A stretch of 64,000 nt of DNA from Photobacterium malacitanum (GCF_900185615.1 NZ_FYAK01000013.1:1-64000); one strand, 5' to 3'; numbered from the stretch's first letter, positions 8,204 to 18,498 are shown. Numbers and translations are program-made. The notes: generated by a model from the letters alone, not told the origin.

Positions 8204-11200
8204 GTGTTCACTGTCTATCATTCAAATCAACTTGATCTGCTGAAATCATTATTAGTGGAATTGATCCGTTTACAGCCATTAGCGAATCCGTTTGAAAAAG
8301 AGCAAATTCTGGTGCAGAGTCCAGGCATGTCGCAATGGCTAAAAATGGAATTAGCGACCTCGTTTGGTGTGGCTGCAAATATTGATTTTCCATTACCTGC
8401 GACCTTTATTTGGAAAATGTTTACTCAAGTTTTAGCAGATGTGCCAGAGCGAAGTGCATTTAATAAAGAGGCGATGACGTGGAAGTTAATGCAGGTATTA
8501 CCGCAGCAATTTGATCTGCCTGAATTTGAACCGTTAAAACGTTATTTAGACAACGATAGTGATTTACTTAAGTGTTACCAGCTTTCCGAAAAAATTGCCG
8601 ATATTTTTGACCAATATTTAGTGTATCGTCCTGAATGGATTCAACAATGGGAAGCGGGTGAAACGGTTGCAGAATTGAATGATGAGCATCCATGGCAACC
8701 GCTCTTATGGCAAGCTCTTTATGATCAAACGCTGGCGTTAGGGCAGTCGCCTTACCATCGTGCAAATTTGTATGATCACTTTATTGAAACCCTTAATAAC
8801 TATTCGGGCAGTGAAGGCAAAGCGGCGTTGCTGGCAGCAGGTTTACCACAACGGTTGTTTGTATTTGGTATTTCTTCATTACCACCACGTTATTTAGATG
8901 CGCTTGCGGCGATTGGTGAGCACATTGATGTCCATTTAATGTTTACTAACCCATGTAAATATTATTGGGGGGATATTCGTGATCGTAAACATTTAGCTCG
9001 TTTAGCTGCTCGTCAGCGAGTGCAATTACAACATATCACCACTGATGATGAACTAAATGAATACCTGTCAGTACTTAAAGATAGCGATCAAACTAACTAT
9101 GACGATGACATGCACAATGATGTGGTTGGCAATAGTTTATTAGCCTCAATGGGTAAACTTGGTCGGGATAATATGTATTTGTTATCGGCGATGGAAGTCA
9201 ATGAAGTCGATGCCGGCTTTGTAGATATTGAGCCTGATACTTTATTACACGCTATTCAAGCAGATATCTTAAATTTGCAAGATCGCCAAGATGACACTCA
9301 ACTCGATTCAAGCCTACATAAATTCCCTATAGATGCCGATGATCATTCGATCACTATTCATGCCTGTCATAGCCCGATGCGCGAAGTTGAAGTGTTGCAT
9401 GATAAATTACTGGCAATGTTTGAAGCTGATTCAGATCTTAAACCACGCGATGTGATTGTGATGGTGGCTGATATCAATGCCTATAGCCCTGCAATTCAAG
9501 CGGTGTTTGGTAATGCCCCTGGTAATCGTTATATTCCATTTTCTATTTCGGATCGTACAGCTGAGCAAGAAAACCCAATTCTATTAGCGTTTTTACGGTT
9601 ACTGACTTTACCTGAAAGCCGTTGTCATGCATCTGAATTATTAGAATTATTAGAAGTGCCAGCGGTAATGGAGAAGTTTGGTTTTGATAGCATTAGCTTT
9701 GAAAAAATCAAAAAATGGATTGAAGAAGTGGGTATTCGCTGGGGACTTGATCAACACACCTCAAGCCAGTTTGATTTACCTGAGCAACTGCAAAACACCT
9801 GGTTATTTGGTATTCAACGCATGTTACTAGGTTATGCGATGCCGCATGATACGGGGCTATTTGCAGGCATTTCAGCGTATGAACAAGTACAAGGCTTAGA
9901 TGCTGAATTAGCGGGTCAATTAGCTGGGTTTATTGATAGCTTAATTGAATATCGTAGCGCATTAGCACAGCCGCAAACAGTCAATCAATGGGCTGAGTTA
10001 TTACATCAATTATTGGATGATTTCTTTGCGGTCGAATTAGAAGGTGAGTTAATTTTAAAATCGATTCGCGATAACTTGCAGCGCTTACATCAACAGTTAC
10101 AAGATGCGGGGTATCAAGCTCAGATCACACCAGCGGTATTAACCCAATACCTACAAGATAAACTTTCTGGTGAACGCGTGAGTCAGCGCTTTTTAGCCGG
10201 ACAAGTGAATTTCTGTACATTAATGCCCATGCGTTCGATTCCGTTTAATGTGGTGTGCTTGCTAGGAATGAATGATGGCGCTTATCCGCGCAATATCGCT
10301 CCAGAAGGGTTTGATTTAATGAATGGTCGCACTAAAGCGGGCGATCGTTCGCGTCGTGATGATGACCGTTACTTATTTTTAGAAGCCTTGTTATCTGCTC
10401 AGCAAAGTTTGTATATCAGTTATGTTGGCCGTTCGATTCAAGATAATGCTCAAAAAGTACCATCAGTACTCGTCAGTGAGTTGATTGAATACTGTCAGCA
10501 GGGTTATTGCTGCAACGGTGATCAATCGTTAGCGGTTGATGTTTCTGCTGACAATATTAAGCACCAGTTAGTTCAGCATCACCCACTCGTACCGTTTAGC
10601 CCAAGTGCATTTGTTGGTGACGAGTCTAGTTTTGCGATTGAGTGGTTACCTGCGGCTAATCGTGAGGGGCAGGCAAGTGCACCGTTTCAGCTGGATGCGT
10701 TAGCGGCAGAGCCGATGGCTGATGAACAAGCGTTAATTTTAGAATTAGCCGAATTACAACGGTTTTGGCGCTTACCGGTAAAGTACTTTTTTAATCGTCG
10801 CTTAAAAGTCTATTTTGAGCCGCCATTAGGGTTATTAGAAGATGATGAGCCGTTTGTGATCAATGGCCTTGAAAGCTACTTTATTCGTGATCAATTACTG
10901 GAATTGTTGTTAGATGCCAAGCTCAAAAATGCCGATCCTGATACGATTTATCATCAGTTTGCCGCCGAGCAACGGGCTGCGGGTAATTTACCTGTTGCCG
11001 CATTTGGCGATCTTGATTTAGCGGCGAGTCGACTAGCGGTGGCAAATTTAACCGATGTGATTGAACCGTTAATTCATGCTCCATTAGCTGATCAAGAAGT
11101 AGCAATCACGCTGATGGTAGCTGAGCATAAAGTGTTATTACAAGGCTGGATCAAGAAACGTTATCAGTCAGGATTATTACGTTACCGAACCGGTAAAATT

Positions 11201-11665
11201 CGTCCACAAGATCTGTTAACGGCGTGGTTTGATCATCTCTGTTTAGCGATATCAGTACCAGAAATGGCACAAGTTACCCATGTTATCGGCACCGATAAGC
11301 ATCTTCAATTGCAAGCGATTGAACCGCAGCAAGCACTGGCGTATTTACAACAATTAATTGCGTTGTATTACCAAGGATTAAACCAGCCTTTAGCATATTT
11401 TCCTAAAACAGCGATGGCTGCAATACAGGCGCATATAGGTCGTGATGGTAGTTGGAAAGACGATGCTGACACTGAGCAAAAAGCACTGGCGAAGATGGCG
11501 GAATGTTTTAATGATGGCTACTTATTTAGCGGTGAAGGCAGTGATGAATATATCAATCGTGTATGGCCTAAATGGAATGATGATTTGGCACAAGAGGCTA
11601 ATCAATTAACAGCGTTGGTGCTGCAAGCGGCGGTGGTAAACGCGAAAGAAATTAAGCCGGAATAA
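8204..11665 (+). CDS. recC: Exodeoxyribonuclease V gamma subunit
   Basis: RecC, the Chi-recognising and processivity subunit of RecBCD. The protein has 1153 residues (E. coli 1122) and clear matches along its length: VYHSNQLDLL, ILVQSPGMSQWLKMEL, ANIDFPLPATFIW, FDQYLVYRPEW, FTNPCKYYWGDI, CHSPMREVEVLHD, FCTLMPMRSIPFNVVCLLG and GDRSRRDDDRYLFLEAL. The helicase-like and nuclease-like folds lack catalytic motifs, as in all RecC proteins. The GTG at 8204 gives MFTVYHSNQ, which aligns with the E. coli N-terminus; a further upstream ATG adds six unsupported residues. recB follows after 282 nt with no ptrA between, unlike E. coli. Confidence 0.96.
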   Translation: MFTVYHSNQLDLLKSLLVELIRLQPLANPFEKEQILVQSPGMSQWLKMELATSFGVAANIDFPLPATFIWKMFTQVLADVPERSAFNKEAMTWKLMQVLPQQFDLPEFEPLKRYLDNDSDLLKCYQLSEKIADIFDQYLVYRPEWIQQWEAGETVAELNDEHPWQPLLWQALYDQTLALGQSPYHRANLYDHFIETLNNYSGSEGKAALLAAGLPQRLFVFGISSLPPRYLDALAAIGEHIDVHLMFTNPCKYYWGDIRDRKHLARLAARQRVQLQHITTDDELNEYLSVLKDSDQTNYDDDMHNDVVGNSLLASMGKLGRDNMYLLSAMEVNEVDAGFVDIEPDTLLHAIQADILNLQDRQDDTQLDSSLHKFPIDADDHSITIHACHSPMREVEVLHDKLLAMFEADSDLKPRDVIVMVADINAYSPAIQAVFGNAPGNRYIPFSISDRTAEQENPILLAFLRLLTLPESRCHASELLELLEVPAVMEKFGFDSISFEKIKKWIEEVGIRWGLDQHTSSQFDLPEQLQNTWLFGIQRMLLGYAMPHDTGLFAGISAYEQVQGLDAELAGQLAGFIDSLIEYRSALAQPQTVNQWAELLHQLLDDFFAVELEGELILKSIRDNLQRLHQQLQDAGYQAQITPAVLTQYLQDKLSGERVSQRFLAGQVNFCTLMPMRSIPFNVVCLLGMNDGAYPRNIAPEGFDLMNGRTKAGDRSRRDDDRYLFLEALLSAQQSLYISYVGRSIQDNAQKVPSVLVSELIEYCQQGYCCNGDQSLAVDVSADNIKHQLVQHHPLVPFSPSAFVGDESSFAIEWLPAANREGQASAPFQLDALAAEPMADEQALILELAELQRFWRLPVKYFFNRRLKVYFEPPLGLLEDDEPFVINGLESYFIRDQLLELLLDAKLKNADPDTIYHQFAAEQRAAGNLPVAAFGDLDLAASRLAVANLTDVIEPLIHAPLADQEVAITLMVAEHKVLLQGWIKKRYQSGLLRYRTGKIRPQDLLTAWFDHLCLAISVPEMAQVTHVIGTDKHLQLQAIEPQQALAYLQQLIALYYQGLNQPLAYFPKTAMAAIQAHIGRDGSWKDDADTEQKALAKMAECFNDGYLFSGEGSDEYINRVWPKWNDDLAQEANQLTALVLQAAVVNAKEIKPE

Positions 11666-11947
11666 ACTGTTTTAAGTAGCAGTGAAGTAGTGTGGCCGCC
11701 AGCAAATCATTGTTAGTTGTAGGGTGTTCGCTGTACGGCCACAGGTCCAGAGGTGACCAAGTTTCTGGCGCTGATACTAACTAACCACCGTAGTACAAAC
11801 CGTGAGTAAGTTCTCACATTATAGGAATACAACAGAATTTTGAATGCCAATATTTGCTTATAAGTGTTGGATCACATAATAACCAGCCAGATTGTTAATG
11901 TTGATAAATTTTAGGCTGGCGCTGTTGTTACATAGAGCAACCATGGG
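11666..11947. other. recC-recB intergenic region with paired arms
   Basis: This 282-nt gap holds no convincing gene. It contains GTGGCC/GGCCAC arms (about 11692 and 11737), CGCCAG/CTGGCG arms that would interleave with them, and a GTGAG/CTCAC hairpin near 11802-11817. In E. coli this position holds ptrA. It could be a structured leader of recBD or a decayed insertion; the sequence does not decide. Confidence 0.35.
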
Positions 11948-14900
11948 ATGAGTGACATAATGGCGACTGACGTACTAACCACTGACGTTCAAACAAATAT
12001 TTTGCAACCAATGACGTTTCCATTGCACGGTACACGTTTAATCGAAGCATCGGCGGGTACAGGTAAAACCTTTACCATTGCGAGTTTGTATTTACGGTTA
12101 TTGTTAGGTCATGGCGATGCGAGTAGTCGCCATCAACAGCAGCTAACAGTCGACCAAATTTTGGTGGTAACTTTTACTGAAGCGGCCACGGCGGAATTAC
12201 GTGATCGTATTCGTGCCCGTATTCATGATGCGCGATTAGCGTTTAGTCGTGGTATCAGTCACGATCCAGTGATTAAACCACTGTTAAATGAATATCAAGA
12301 TCATAAATTAGCCGCGACGATTTTATTGCAAGCCGAACGCCAAATGGATGAGGCGGCTATTTATACCATTCATGGCTTCTGCCAGCGCATGCTGACCCAA
12401 AATGCGTTTGAGTCAGGAAGCCGATTTAATAATGAATTTGTCACCGATGAAAGCCAATTAAAAAAGCGGGTGGTTGCAGATTATTGGCGCAGTAGTTTTT
12501 ATCATTTAGCGCCAGCACTTGTTCATGAGGTCCGTGAAATTTGGTCATCACCAAGCGCATTATTAAAAGAAATTGGTAATAGTTTAACAGGTGCGCCAGT
12601 GCGATTGTCGGTGGCAGCAATGACAGCGTCGTTAGCACAATTACACCAGCAAAATATTGTTCGAATTGATGAGGTCAAAGCGCTGTGGCGTGAGCATCAA
12701 CATGATCTCGAAGCCGTCATTGCAAATTCAGGGGTGAATAAACGCAGTTACACAAAAAAAAGCTTACCTAATTGGATTGAGCAAGTGAGCGCATGGGCAG
12801 CTCAAGCGACGGTAGGGTATGCGTTACCGGATCATTTAATTCGCTTCCATCAGCAAACCTTAATTGAAAAAACCGCTAAAGGTGATGCCCCCGAGCATGC
12901 GGTATTTAATGCTATTGCTGAACTAATCGATAATCCTGCCAATTTACGAGAACCATTATTAGCTCATGCGATAGAGCATTGTCGTCAGTTATTGGCTGAC
13001 GCTAAAGCGCGTAAAGGATGGTTGTCATTTGATGACTTGCTGACGCAGTTAGGAGCTGCGATTGATAATGATGTTGATGAATTGCTCGCGAGTAAGATTC
13101 GCGCGCAATATCCAGTAGCAATGATTGATGAATTCCAAGACACCGATCCACTTCAATATGGTATTTTTAGTGATGTTTACCGTCATCATCCTGAATGTGG
13201 TTTGTTTATGATTGGTGATCCTAAACAAGCAATTTATGCCTTTCGTGGGGCCGATATTTTTACTTATATTCAAGCCCGCCGCCAAGTGACTGATCACTAT
13301 ACATTAGCCACTAATTGGCGTTCAACTGCGACTATGATTGCGGCGGTTAATAGCGTGTTTCAGCAACCAGATAGCCCATTTATTTACGATCAAGACATTG
13401 AATTTTTAGCGGTTGATCATAGTCCTAAAGCGACTCAACGCAGCTGGTGGTTAGCGGGTGAAGCTCAACATGCATTAACCTTTTGGTTGCAAGACAGTCC
13501 TGATAGTAAGCCAATCACTAAAGGTAGTTACCAAGCGACAATGGCGGCAGCAACAGCAGCACAGATTCAACATATTTTGACTCAATCACAGCAAGACCAA
13601 GCCTATTTTTTAGATGGTGAGCAACGGCATGCGATCGCTGCTGGTGATATAGCAGTCTTGGTACGTACCGGTACTGAAGGGCGATTAGTGCGTGAAGCAT
13701 TATCAAAACAAGGCATTGCCAGTGTCTATTTATCTAACCGTGATAGCGTGTTTTCAACCGCAGAAGCGGCAGATATTCAGCGGTTATTGCAAGCGGTATT
13801 AACCCCTGAAGATGATCGTATTTTACGTGCGGCATTAGCGTCAGGGCTGTTTGCCCGTTCTGCGATTGAACTCGATCAGCTTAATAATGATGAGAATGAG
13901 TGGGAAATTGCGGTTAATAGCTTTAAGCAATATCGTCAGCAATGGCTAAAACGTGGTGTGATGCCAATGTTACGCAGTGTAATGGCAAAAAATCAAATTG
14001 CAGAGCGGTTATTGGCCGAAGATGGCGGTGAACGAAAACTAACAGATTTATTGCATATTGGGGAACTGCTGCAACAGGCCAGTCAAACATTAGATAGTGA
14101 TTATGCGTTATTGCGTTGGTTAGCTGAGCATGTGGCTGAGCCAAATGGTAATGCAGATGATCAAGTGATGCGGCTTGAGTCAGAACGTAATCTGGTGCAG
14201 ATTGTCACTATTCATAAATCAAAGGGCTTGGAATATGATTTAGTATTTATGCCGTTTGTGTGCAGTTACCGTGAAGTCGATAGTAAAGGTGAAGTCAAAT
14301 ACCACGATGAGGTCGATAACATCACGGTGCTTGATATTGCCAAGCAAGCGTCAGCAATTGAAAAAGCGGATCAAGAACGTTTAGCGGAAGATTTACGCTT
14401 GATGTATGTGGCATTAACTCGCGCAGTTTATGGGTGTTATGTTGGCATGGCGCCGATTCGTAATGGCCGTAGCACCAAAGAGCCGACAGGGTTACATCGT
14501 TCTGCAATGGGGCATTTAGTACAAAATGGTGAGGCGAGTGGTGTGGCAGCCCTTGAATTAGCCTTAGCTAAATTGAGTGACGTTCAAGCAGCCATCACCG
14601 TCACTGAGCCGCCTCAATTGACGGATAACCAATGGCAACCACAAGATGAAGTCAGTGACGCGTTAGTTAAGCGATCTTTTTCGACGCCATTAGAGCGCAA
14701 TTGGTGGATGACCAGCTATTCGAATTTGGTCAAACAAGGCCATCAAACCGCCCATGACAGCAGCTTAGATTTACCCGGATTTGATATTGATTCGGTACAA
14801 AATGCCACGCCAGAGACAGATGATGGTGAGTTAGAATTAGAGCCGCAATATTCTATTTATACGTTTCCTCGTGGTGCCCGTCCGGGAACATTTTTGCATA

Positions 14901-15577
14901 CCGTGTTTGAAGAAATTGATTTTACCGCCGCGGTTGATAGCCCTGAAACGGTAGTTAAATTAACTGAACTGCTGCAATTAGAAAATTATGAATTAGCGTG
15001 GTTGCCGGTATTGCAGCAATTAATTCAAGATGTATTAACGTGTGCACTTGATGGTGATGCACTGCGGTTAGCAGATAAAACGGCTTCACAACGCTTAACA
15101 GAAATGGAATTTTTATTACCGATTGAGATATTACAAGCGGTGGCATTAAATAAAGTGATTGCTAAGCATGATCCATTGTCGGCCAAAGCGGGTGAATTAG
15201 GCTTTGCGACTGTTAGTGGCATGTTAAAAGGCTTTATTGATTTAGTGTTTGAGCATCAAGGTAAGTATTACGTTTTAGACTGGAAATCGAATTATCTTGG
15301 TGATGATCCACAACTGTACCGTGGTGAGCAACTGCAAACCGCGATGCGCGAACACCGTTATGACTTACAGTATCAAATTTATGCGTTGGCATTGCAGCGT
15401 TTTCTACGCAGTCGTATTCCAAATTACGATTATGAAACCCATTTTGGTGGCGTGTATTATCTATTTTTACGTGGTATTCAGGCGGGAAGTGACAGTGGCA
15501 TTTTTTATGCGCGCCCAAGTGAATTATTACTCGATGAATTGGATTTAGTGATGAATGGAGCACTGCCACATGCTTAA
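11948..15577 (+). CDS. recB: Exodeoxyribonuclease V beta subunit
   Basis: RecB, the 3'-5' helicase and nuclease subunit of RecBCD, 1209 residues (E. coli 1180). Walker A ASAGTGKTFT is at residues 34-43, the UvrD-type motif II DEFQDTDPLQ near residue 395, VTIHKSKGLEYD near residue 750, and a C-terminal nuclease domain with GFIDLVFEHQGKYYVLDWKS, giving the metal-binding Asp residues and Lys. The MSD start agrees with the E. coli N-terminus; an ATG four codons in is an alternative. The end overlaps recD by 8 nt, so the two are translationally coupled. Confidence 0.96.
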   Translation: MSDIMATDVLTTDVQTNILQPMTFPLHGTRLIEASAGTGKTFTIASLYLRLLLGHGDASSRHQQQLTVDQILVVTFTEAATAELRDRIRARIHDARLAFSRGISHDPVIKPLLNEYQDHKLAATILLQAERQMDEAAIYTIHGFCQRMLTQNAFESGSRFNNEFVTDESQLKKRVVADYWRSSFYHLAPALVHEVREIWSSPSALLKEIGNSLTGAPVRLSVAAMTASLAQLHQQNIVRIDEVKALWREHQHDLEAVIANSGVNKRSYTKKSLPNWIEQVSAWAAQATVGYALPDHLIRFHQQTLIEKTAKGDAPEHAVFNAIAELIDNPANLREPLLAHAIEHCRQLLADAKARKGWLSFDDLLTQLGAAIDNDVDELLASKIRAQYPVAMIDEFQDTDPLQYGIFSDVYRHHPECGLFMIGDPKQAIYAFRGADIFTYIQARRQVTDHYTLATNWRSTATMIAAVNSVFQQPDSPFIYDQDIEFLAVDHSPKATQRSWWLAGEAQHALTFWLQDSPDSKPITKGSYQATMAAATAAQIQHILTQSQQDQAYFLDGEQRHAIAAGDIAVLVRTGTEGRLVREALSKQGIASVYLSNRDSVFSTAEAADIQRLLQAVLTPEDDRILRAALASGLFARSAIELDQLNNDENEWEIAVNSFKQYRQQWLKRGVMPMLRSVMAKNQIAERLLAEDGGERKLTDLLHIGELLQQASQTLDSDYALLRWLAEHVAEPNGNADDQVMRLESERNLVQIVTIHKSKGLEYDLVFMPFVCSYREVDSKGEVKYHDEVDNITVLDIAKQASAIEKADQERLAEDLRLMYVALTRAVYGCYVGMAPIRNGRSTKEPTGLHRSAMGHLVQNGEASGVAALELALAKLSDVQAAITVTEPPQLTDNQWQPQDEVSDALVKRSFSTPLERNWWMTSYSNLVKQGHQTAHDSSLDLPGFDIDSVQNATPETDDGELELEPQYSIYTFPRGARPGTFLHTVFEEIDFTAAVDSPETVVKLTELLQLENYELAWLPVLQQLIQDVLTCALDGDALRLADKTASQRLTEMEFLLPIEILQAVALNKVIAKHDPLSAKAGELGFATVSGMLKGFIDLVFEHQGKYYVLDWKSNYLGDDPQLYRGEQLQTAMREHRYDLQYQIYALALQRFLRSRIPNYDYETHFGGVYYLFLRGIQAGSDSGIFYARPSELLLDELDLVMNGALPHA

Positions 15578-17645
15578 GCGATTACAAAAGCTCACTCAAC
15601 AAGGTGGATTACGTCAGCTTGATTATCAGTTTGCTAAATTTGTGGCGTTGCATAGTCCACAATCGCAGCAAGATTTAGCCGCATTAATGGCGGCGTTAGT
15701 GAGTTATGAGTTGGGTAGAGGCCATGTCTGTGTGCGTTTTGAACAACTACAACCTCAGCATTTATTTGGTTTATCAAGTCGATTGTCGGTGGCATTAATT
15801 GACGGCTTACCCGATCCAAGCCAATGGCCACAGTTATTAAATCAATATGATGTGGTGGCAAATGCTCAGGCGAACACTATGCAAGCATGTCCATTGGTGG
15901 TAGACCATGGACGCTTGTATCTCAATCGCTATTGGCAGTTTGAACAAACAGTGGCTAAACGGATTGTCGATATGGCGACCAATCAAGGTCAAGTTGGCAA
16001 TGATACTCAATGGCAAGGGCAGCAATTAACCTTGATGCACCAAGCATTAAATGATTTATTTCAGCCAAGTTATGGTCATTTATTCCACGCGCTGCAAGGC
16101 GTGAGTGACAGTTTGCAACGCCAACAAATAACTTGTGATTTTTTGAATATAGTAAAACCGCAGCAACTTGATTGGGCTGCGATTGATAAGCTATTACAAC
16201 AAGCCACCCAAATTACTGATTTACAACCATTAGACGTATTGGTGCCAGCAAGTGTTTGTTTGAATTGGCAAAAAGTAGCAGCAGCAATGGCGTTAACGCG
16301 TCAGTTTGCAGTGATCTCTGGTGGTCCTGGTACTGGTAAAACTACCACGGTGGCGAAGTTGTTGGCTGCGTTGGTGATGCAAGCGAATGGCGAGCATAAG
16401 CCTAATATTATGCTGGTGGCGCCAACGGGTAAGGCGGCGGCACGTCTAACTGAATCAATAGGTTCAGCGATTAAATCATTAGCAGTACCGCAACAAATTA
16501 AAGATTTAATTCCTACTCAATCAAGTACATTACATCGTTTATTGGGGTCGATACCGAATCGAGTCGAATTCCGCCACCATAAAGATAATCCACTTCACCT
16601 TGATGTGTTGGTGGTTGATGAAGCGTCAATGGTTGATTTGCCGATGATGGCGCGGTTATTAGATGCGATGCCGCAAGGAGCTAAATTAATTCTGTTGGGT
16701 GACAGAGACCAATTAGCCTCGGTTGAGGCGGGCGCTGTGCTGGGCGATATTTGTTCTTTTTCTAATCAAGGTTATAGCGCCGAGCAAGGGCAACGATTAA
16801 GTCAGTTAACTGGGTTTGATTTACACTCAAATAATATCGGTTTAAGTGTGGTGACCGATTGTTTATGTATGCTGCAAAAAAGCTACCGTTTCCATGCTTT
16901 ATCGGGTATTGGTCAGTTAGCTAAAGCGATTAACCAAGGCAAACCAGCCCTGGTGAATAAAGTATGGCAGCAGGGCTTTAAAGATATTCACCATTATTCG
17001 CTTAGTGCTGAAAGCTATGCGTCGATGATCAATCAAGTGGTGACGTTTTATCTTGATTATCTCGATGCAATAAAAGCGGATCAAACCCCAGCAGAAGTAC
17101 TAAGGGCATTTGCAAATGTGCGCTTATTATGTGCGTTGCGTGAGGGGGATTTTGGCGTTGTCGGCTTAAATCAACGCATTGAAAAAGAGTTGACTCACCG
17201 TGGGCGAATTTCACCTAATGATGAAACATGGTATGTTGGTCGCCCAATAATGATCACTCGCAATGACCATGCGTTGGGATTATTTAATGGTGATATTGGC
17301 ATGACGATGCTAGAGCCAGAGGTTGACGCTGATAGTGGACGGCGCCGATTACGAGTGTATTTTGAAATGCCAGATGGCACTATTCGCGGTATTTTGCCGA
17401 GCCGTATTCCTGAGCATGAAGTGGTATATGCGATGACGATTCATAAATCTCAAGGATCGGAATTTGCAGATACGGTGATAGTGTTACCTGCTGACTATAC
17501 ACCGATTTTAACCCGTGAATTAATTTATACCGGTATTACCCGTGCTAAATCTCGGCTGTATTTGTATGCGCCACTGGATATTATTAGTAAGAGTGTGCAA
17601 GTACGTACTGAGCGAGCCAGTGGTTTAGCTCAACTGCTGGTGTGA
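15570..17645 (+). CDS. recD: Exodeoxyribonuclease V alpha subunit
   Basis: RecD, the fast 5'-3' helicase subunit, 691 residues (E. coli 608). Walker A GGPGTGKTTT lies near residue 252, the DEAS Walker B (VVDEASMVDLPMMARLL) near residue 350, and the C-terminal superfamily 1B motif AMTIHKSQGSEF near residue 620, followed by YTGITRAKSRLYLYA. The start at 15570 overlaps the recB stop as ATGCTTAA, with GGAG 9 nt upstream; an in-frame ATG at 15555 is less likely. The gene ends the recBD operon before a hairpin with a TTCG tetraloop. Confidence 0.95.
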   Translation: MLKRLQKLTQQGGLRQLDYQFAKFVALHSPQSQQDLAALMAALVSYELGRGHVCVRFEQLQPQHLFGLSSRLSVALIDGLPDPSQWPQLLNQYDVVANAQANTMQACPLVVDHGRLYLNRYWQFEQTVAKRIVDMATNQGQVGNDTQWQGQQLTLMHQALNDLFQPSYGHLFHALQGVSDSLQRQQITCDFLNIVKPQQLDWAAIDKLLQQATQITDLQPLDVLVPASVCLNWQKVAAAMALTRQFAVISGGPGTGKTTTVAKLLAALVMQANGEHKPNIMLVAPTGKAAARLTESIGSAIKSLAVPQQIKDLIPTQSSTLHRLLGSIPNRVEFRHHKDNPLHLDVLVVDEASMVDLPMMARLLDAMPQGAKLILLGDRDQLASVEAGAVLGDICSFSNQGYSAEQGQRLSQLTGFDLHSNNIGLSVVTDCLCMLQKSYRFHALSGIGQLAKAINQGKPALVNKVWQQGFKDIHHYSLSAESYASMINQVVTFYLDYLDAIKADQTPAEVLRAFANVRLLCALREGDFGVVGLNQRIEKELTHRGRISPNDETWYVGRPIMITRNDHALGLFNGDIGMTMLEPEVDADSGRRRLRVYFEMPDGTIRGILPSRIPEHEVVYAMTIHKSQGSEFADTVIVLPADYTPILTRELIYTGITRAKSRLYLYAPLDIISKSVQVRTERASGLAQLLV

Positions 17646-17671
17646 TTGTATTGTAACTAATAGCAACCTCG

Positions 17672-17693
17672 ATGCCAGCATTCGTGCTGGCAT
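17672..17693. terminator. UUCG-capped hairpin between recD and the DsbB-like gene
   Basis: A perfect 9-bp stem ATGCCAGCA / TGCTGGCAT with a TTCG loop, between convergent genes. No T-run adjoins it directly, so termination efficiency is uncertain. Confidence 0.65.
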
Positions 17694-17708
17694 TGTGCTA
17701 TCTATTGG

Positions 17709-18263
17709 TTATTTTTTAAATTGATCAAATAACCAATAGCTATGGGGATCGGCAGGGGTCACATGTGGTCCGGTCATAATAAATGTTGAGACAATATTGA
17801 TGATCACTACCGCGACAGCAAGATAGCAAGCGATATTACCAATGCTTTTCATATGGTAATTGTTGGTGGTTTTTGTTGGTTGGCGCCATAAGCTTAGTAA
17901 TACAGCAACTCCAACGATGGTCATCACAAAAATAACAAAAGCCCAAGTATAATAATGCATACCAAGTAAGGGGCTACCATAGCCTGGATCATCAGGTAAT
18001 AAGTGTAGTGCGACTTGACGTAATGCTGCTGTTGCTCCAAATAAAGCGCCAAATAAAATAATACCGTAATGAGGTTGTTGTGGGCCATAGCGGACATTGA
18101 GCATAAAGCCAAACATTACCATCATAAATCCTACCCGTTGTAATAGGCATAATGGGCAAGGTAATTCCTTAAATACCAGTTGAATGACAGATCCGGTTGC
18201 CAATATGGCTGTGATACCAAGTAAGCCTAAGATATTGAGTCGATTAATAAGTTGATTGTTCAT
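17709..18263 (-). CDS. DsbB-like membrane protein lacking the second cysteine pair
   Basis: 184 residues, four or five hydrophobic segments, DsbB family. The first redox motif ELPCPLCLLQR (C36-C39) is intact, as in DsbB proteins that pass electrons from a thioredoxin-like partner to quinone. The C-terminal loop reads FIMTGPHVTPADP, where its paralogue at 18581-19120 has FIECGPYQCPDNP: both cysteines became threonine. DsbB needs this second pair to oxidise its partner, so this copy may be inactive or altered. The start at 18263 aligns with the paralogue; a longer frame adds 22 unsupported residues. A DUF5993-like gene ends 7 nt upstream, and together they form the second of two tandem modules. 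Confidence 0.82.
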   Translation of the reverse strand: MNNQLINRLNILGLLGITAILATGSVIQLVFKELPCPLCLLQRVGFMMVMFGFMLNVRYGPQQPHYGIILFGALFGATAALRQVALHLLPDDPGYGSPLLGMHYYTWAFVIFVMTIVGVAVLLSLWRQPTKTTNNYHMKSIGNIACYLAVAVVIINIVSTFIMTGPHVTPADPHSYWLFDQFKK

Positions 18264-18270
18264 AGCGTAC

Positions 18271-18429
18271 TTAAATTGAGATTGGCAGGGTATATACAAT
18301 GTGGTGTTTGAGCAAAATAGCTCCGGCAATAAAAGTTAATGCAAACATGGCATAACTAAGATTTTTCTTACCTTTAAGCGCCGTTAACATCGTTATAAGC
18401 ATGAGACAAAAAACAAAAATACATAGCAT
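18271..18429 (-). CDS. Small membrane protein, DUF5993-like (module copy B)
   Basis: 52 residues: a hydrophobic helix (about 1-17), a GKKN turn, a second hydrophobic helix (about 24-40) and a short tail with HH. It has the same size, layout and position as the gene at 19130-19285, with shared residues around GKK and the second helix. Small DUF5993 proteins commonly precede DsbB-like genes in vibrios, so a role in DsbB function or stability is inferred. The stop lies 7 nt before the DsbB-like start. An AAGG about 13 nt upstream is a weak ribosome binding site. Confidence 0.65.
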   Translation of the reverse strand: MLCIFVFCLMLITMLTALKGKKNLSYAMFALTFIAGAILLKHHIVYTLPISI

Positions 18430-18470
18430 CAGTAGCAATCAACCTTTTTCAGAAACAGTATAATCCGCAT

Positions 18471-18498
18471 AGTATACCCTAAAGGAATTTATTGTTAA
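18471..18498 (-). promoter_or_regulatory. Promoter of the second DUF5993/DsbB module
   Basis: Minus strand: TTAACA (18493-18498) and TATACT (18471-18476) with a 16-bp spacer, 42 nt before the small gene. It lies after the terminator of the upstream module, so the two modules are separate transcription units. Confidence 0.5.

Noticed and set aside
11666..11947. Protein-like stretch on the minus strand of the recC-recB gap (frame with TSGPVAVQRTPYN)
   Set aside because: No start codon with a ribosome binding site, short, and bounded by stops; perhaps a chance frame or a remnant, so not called.
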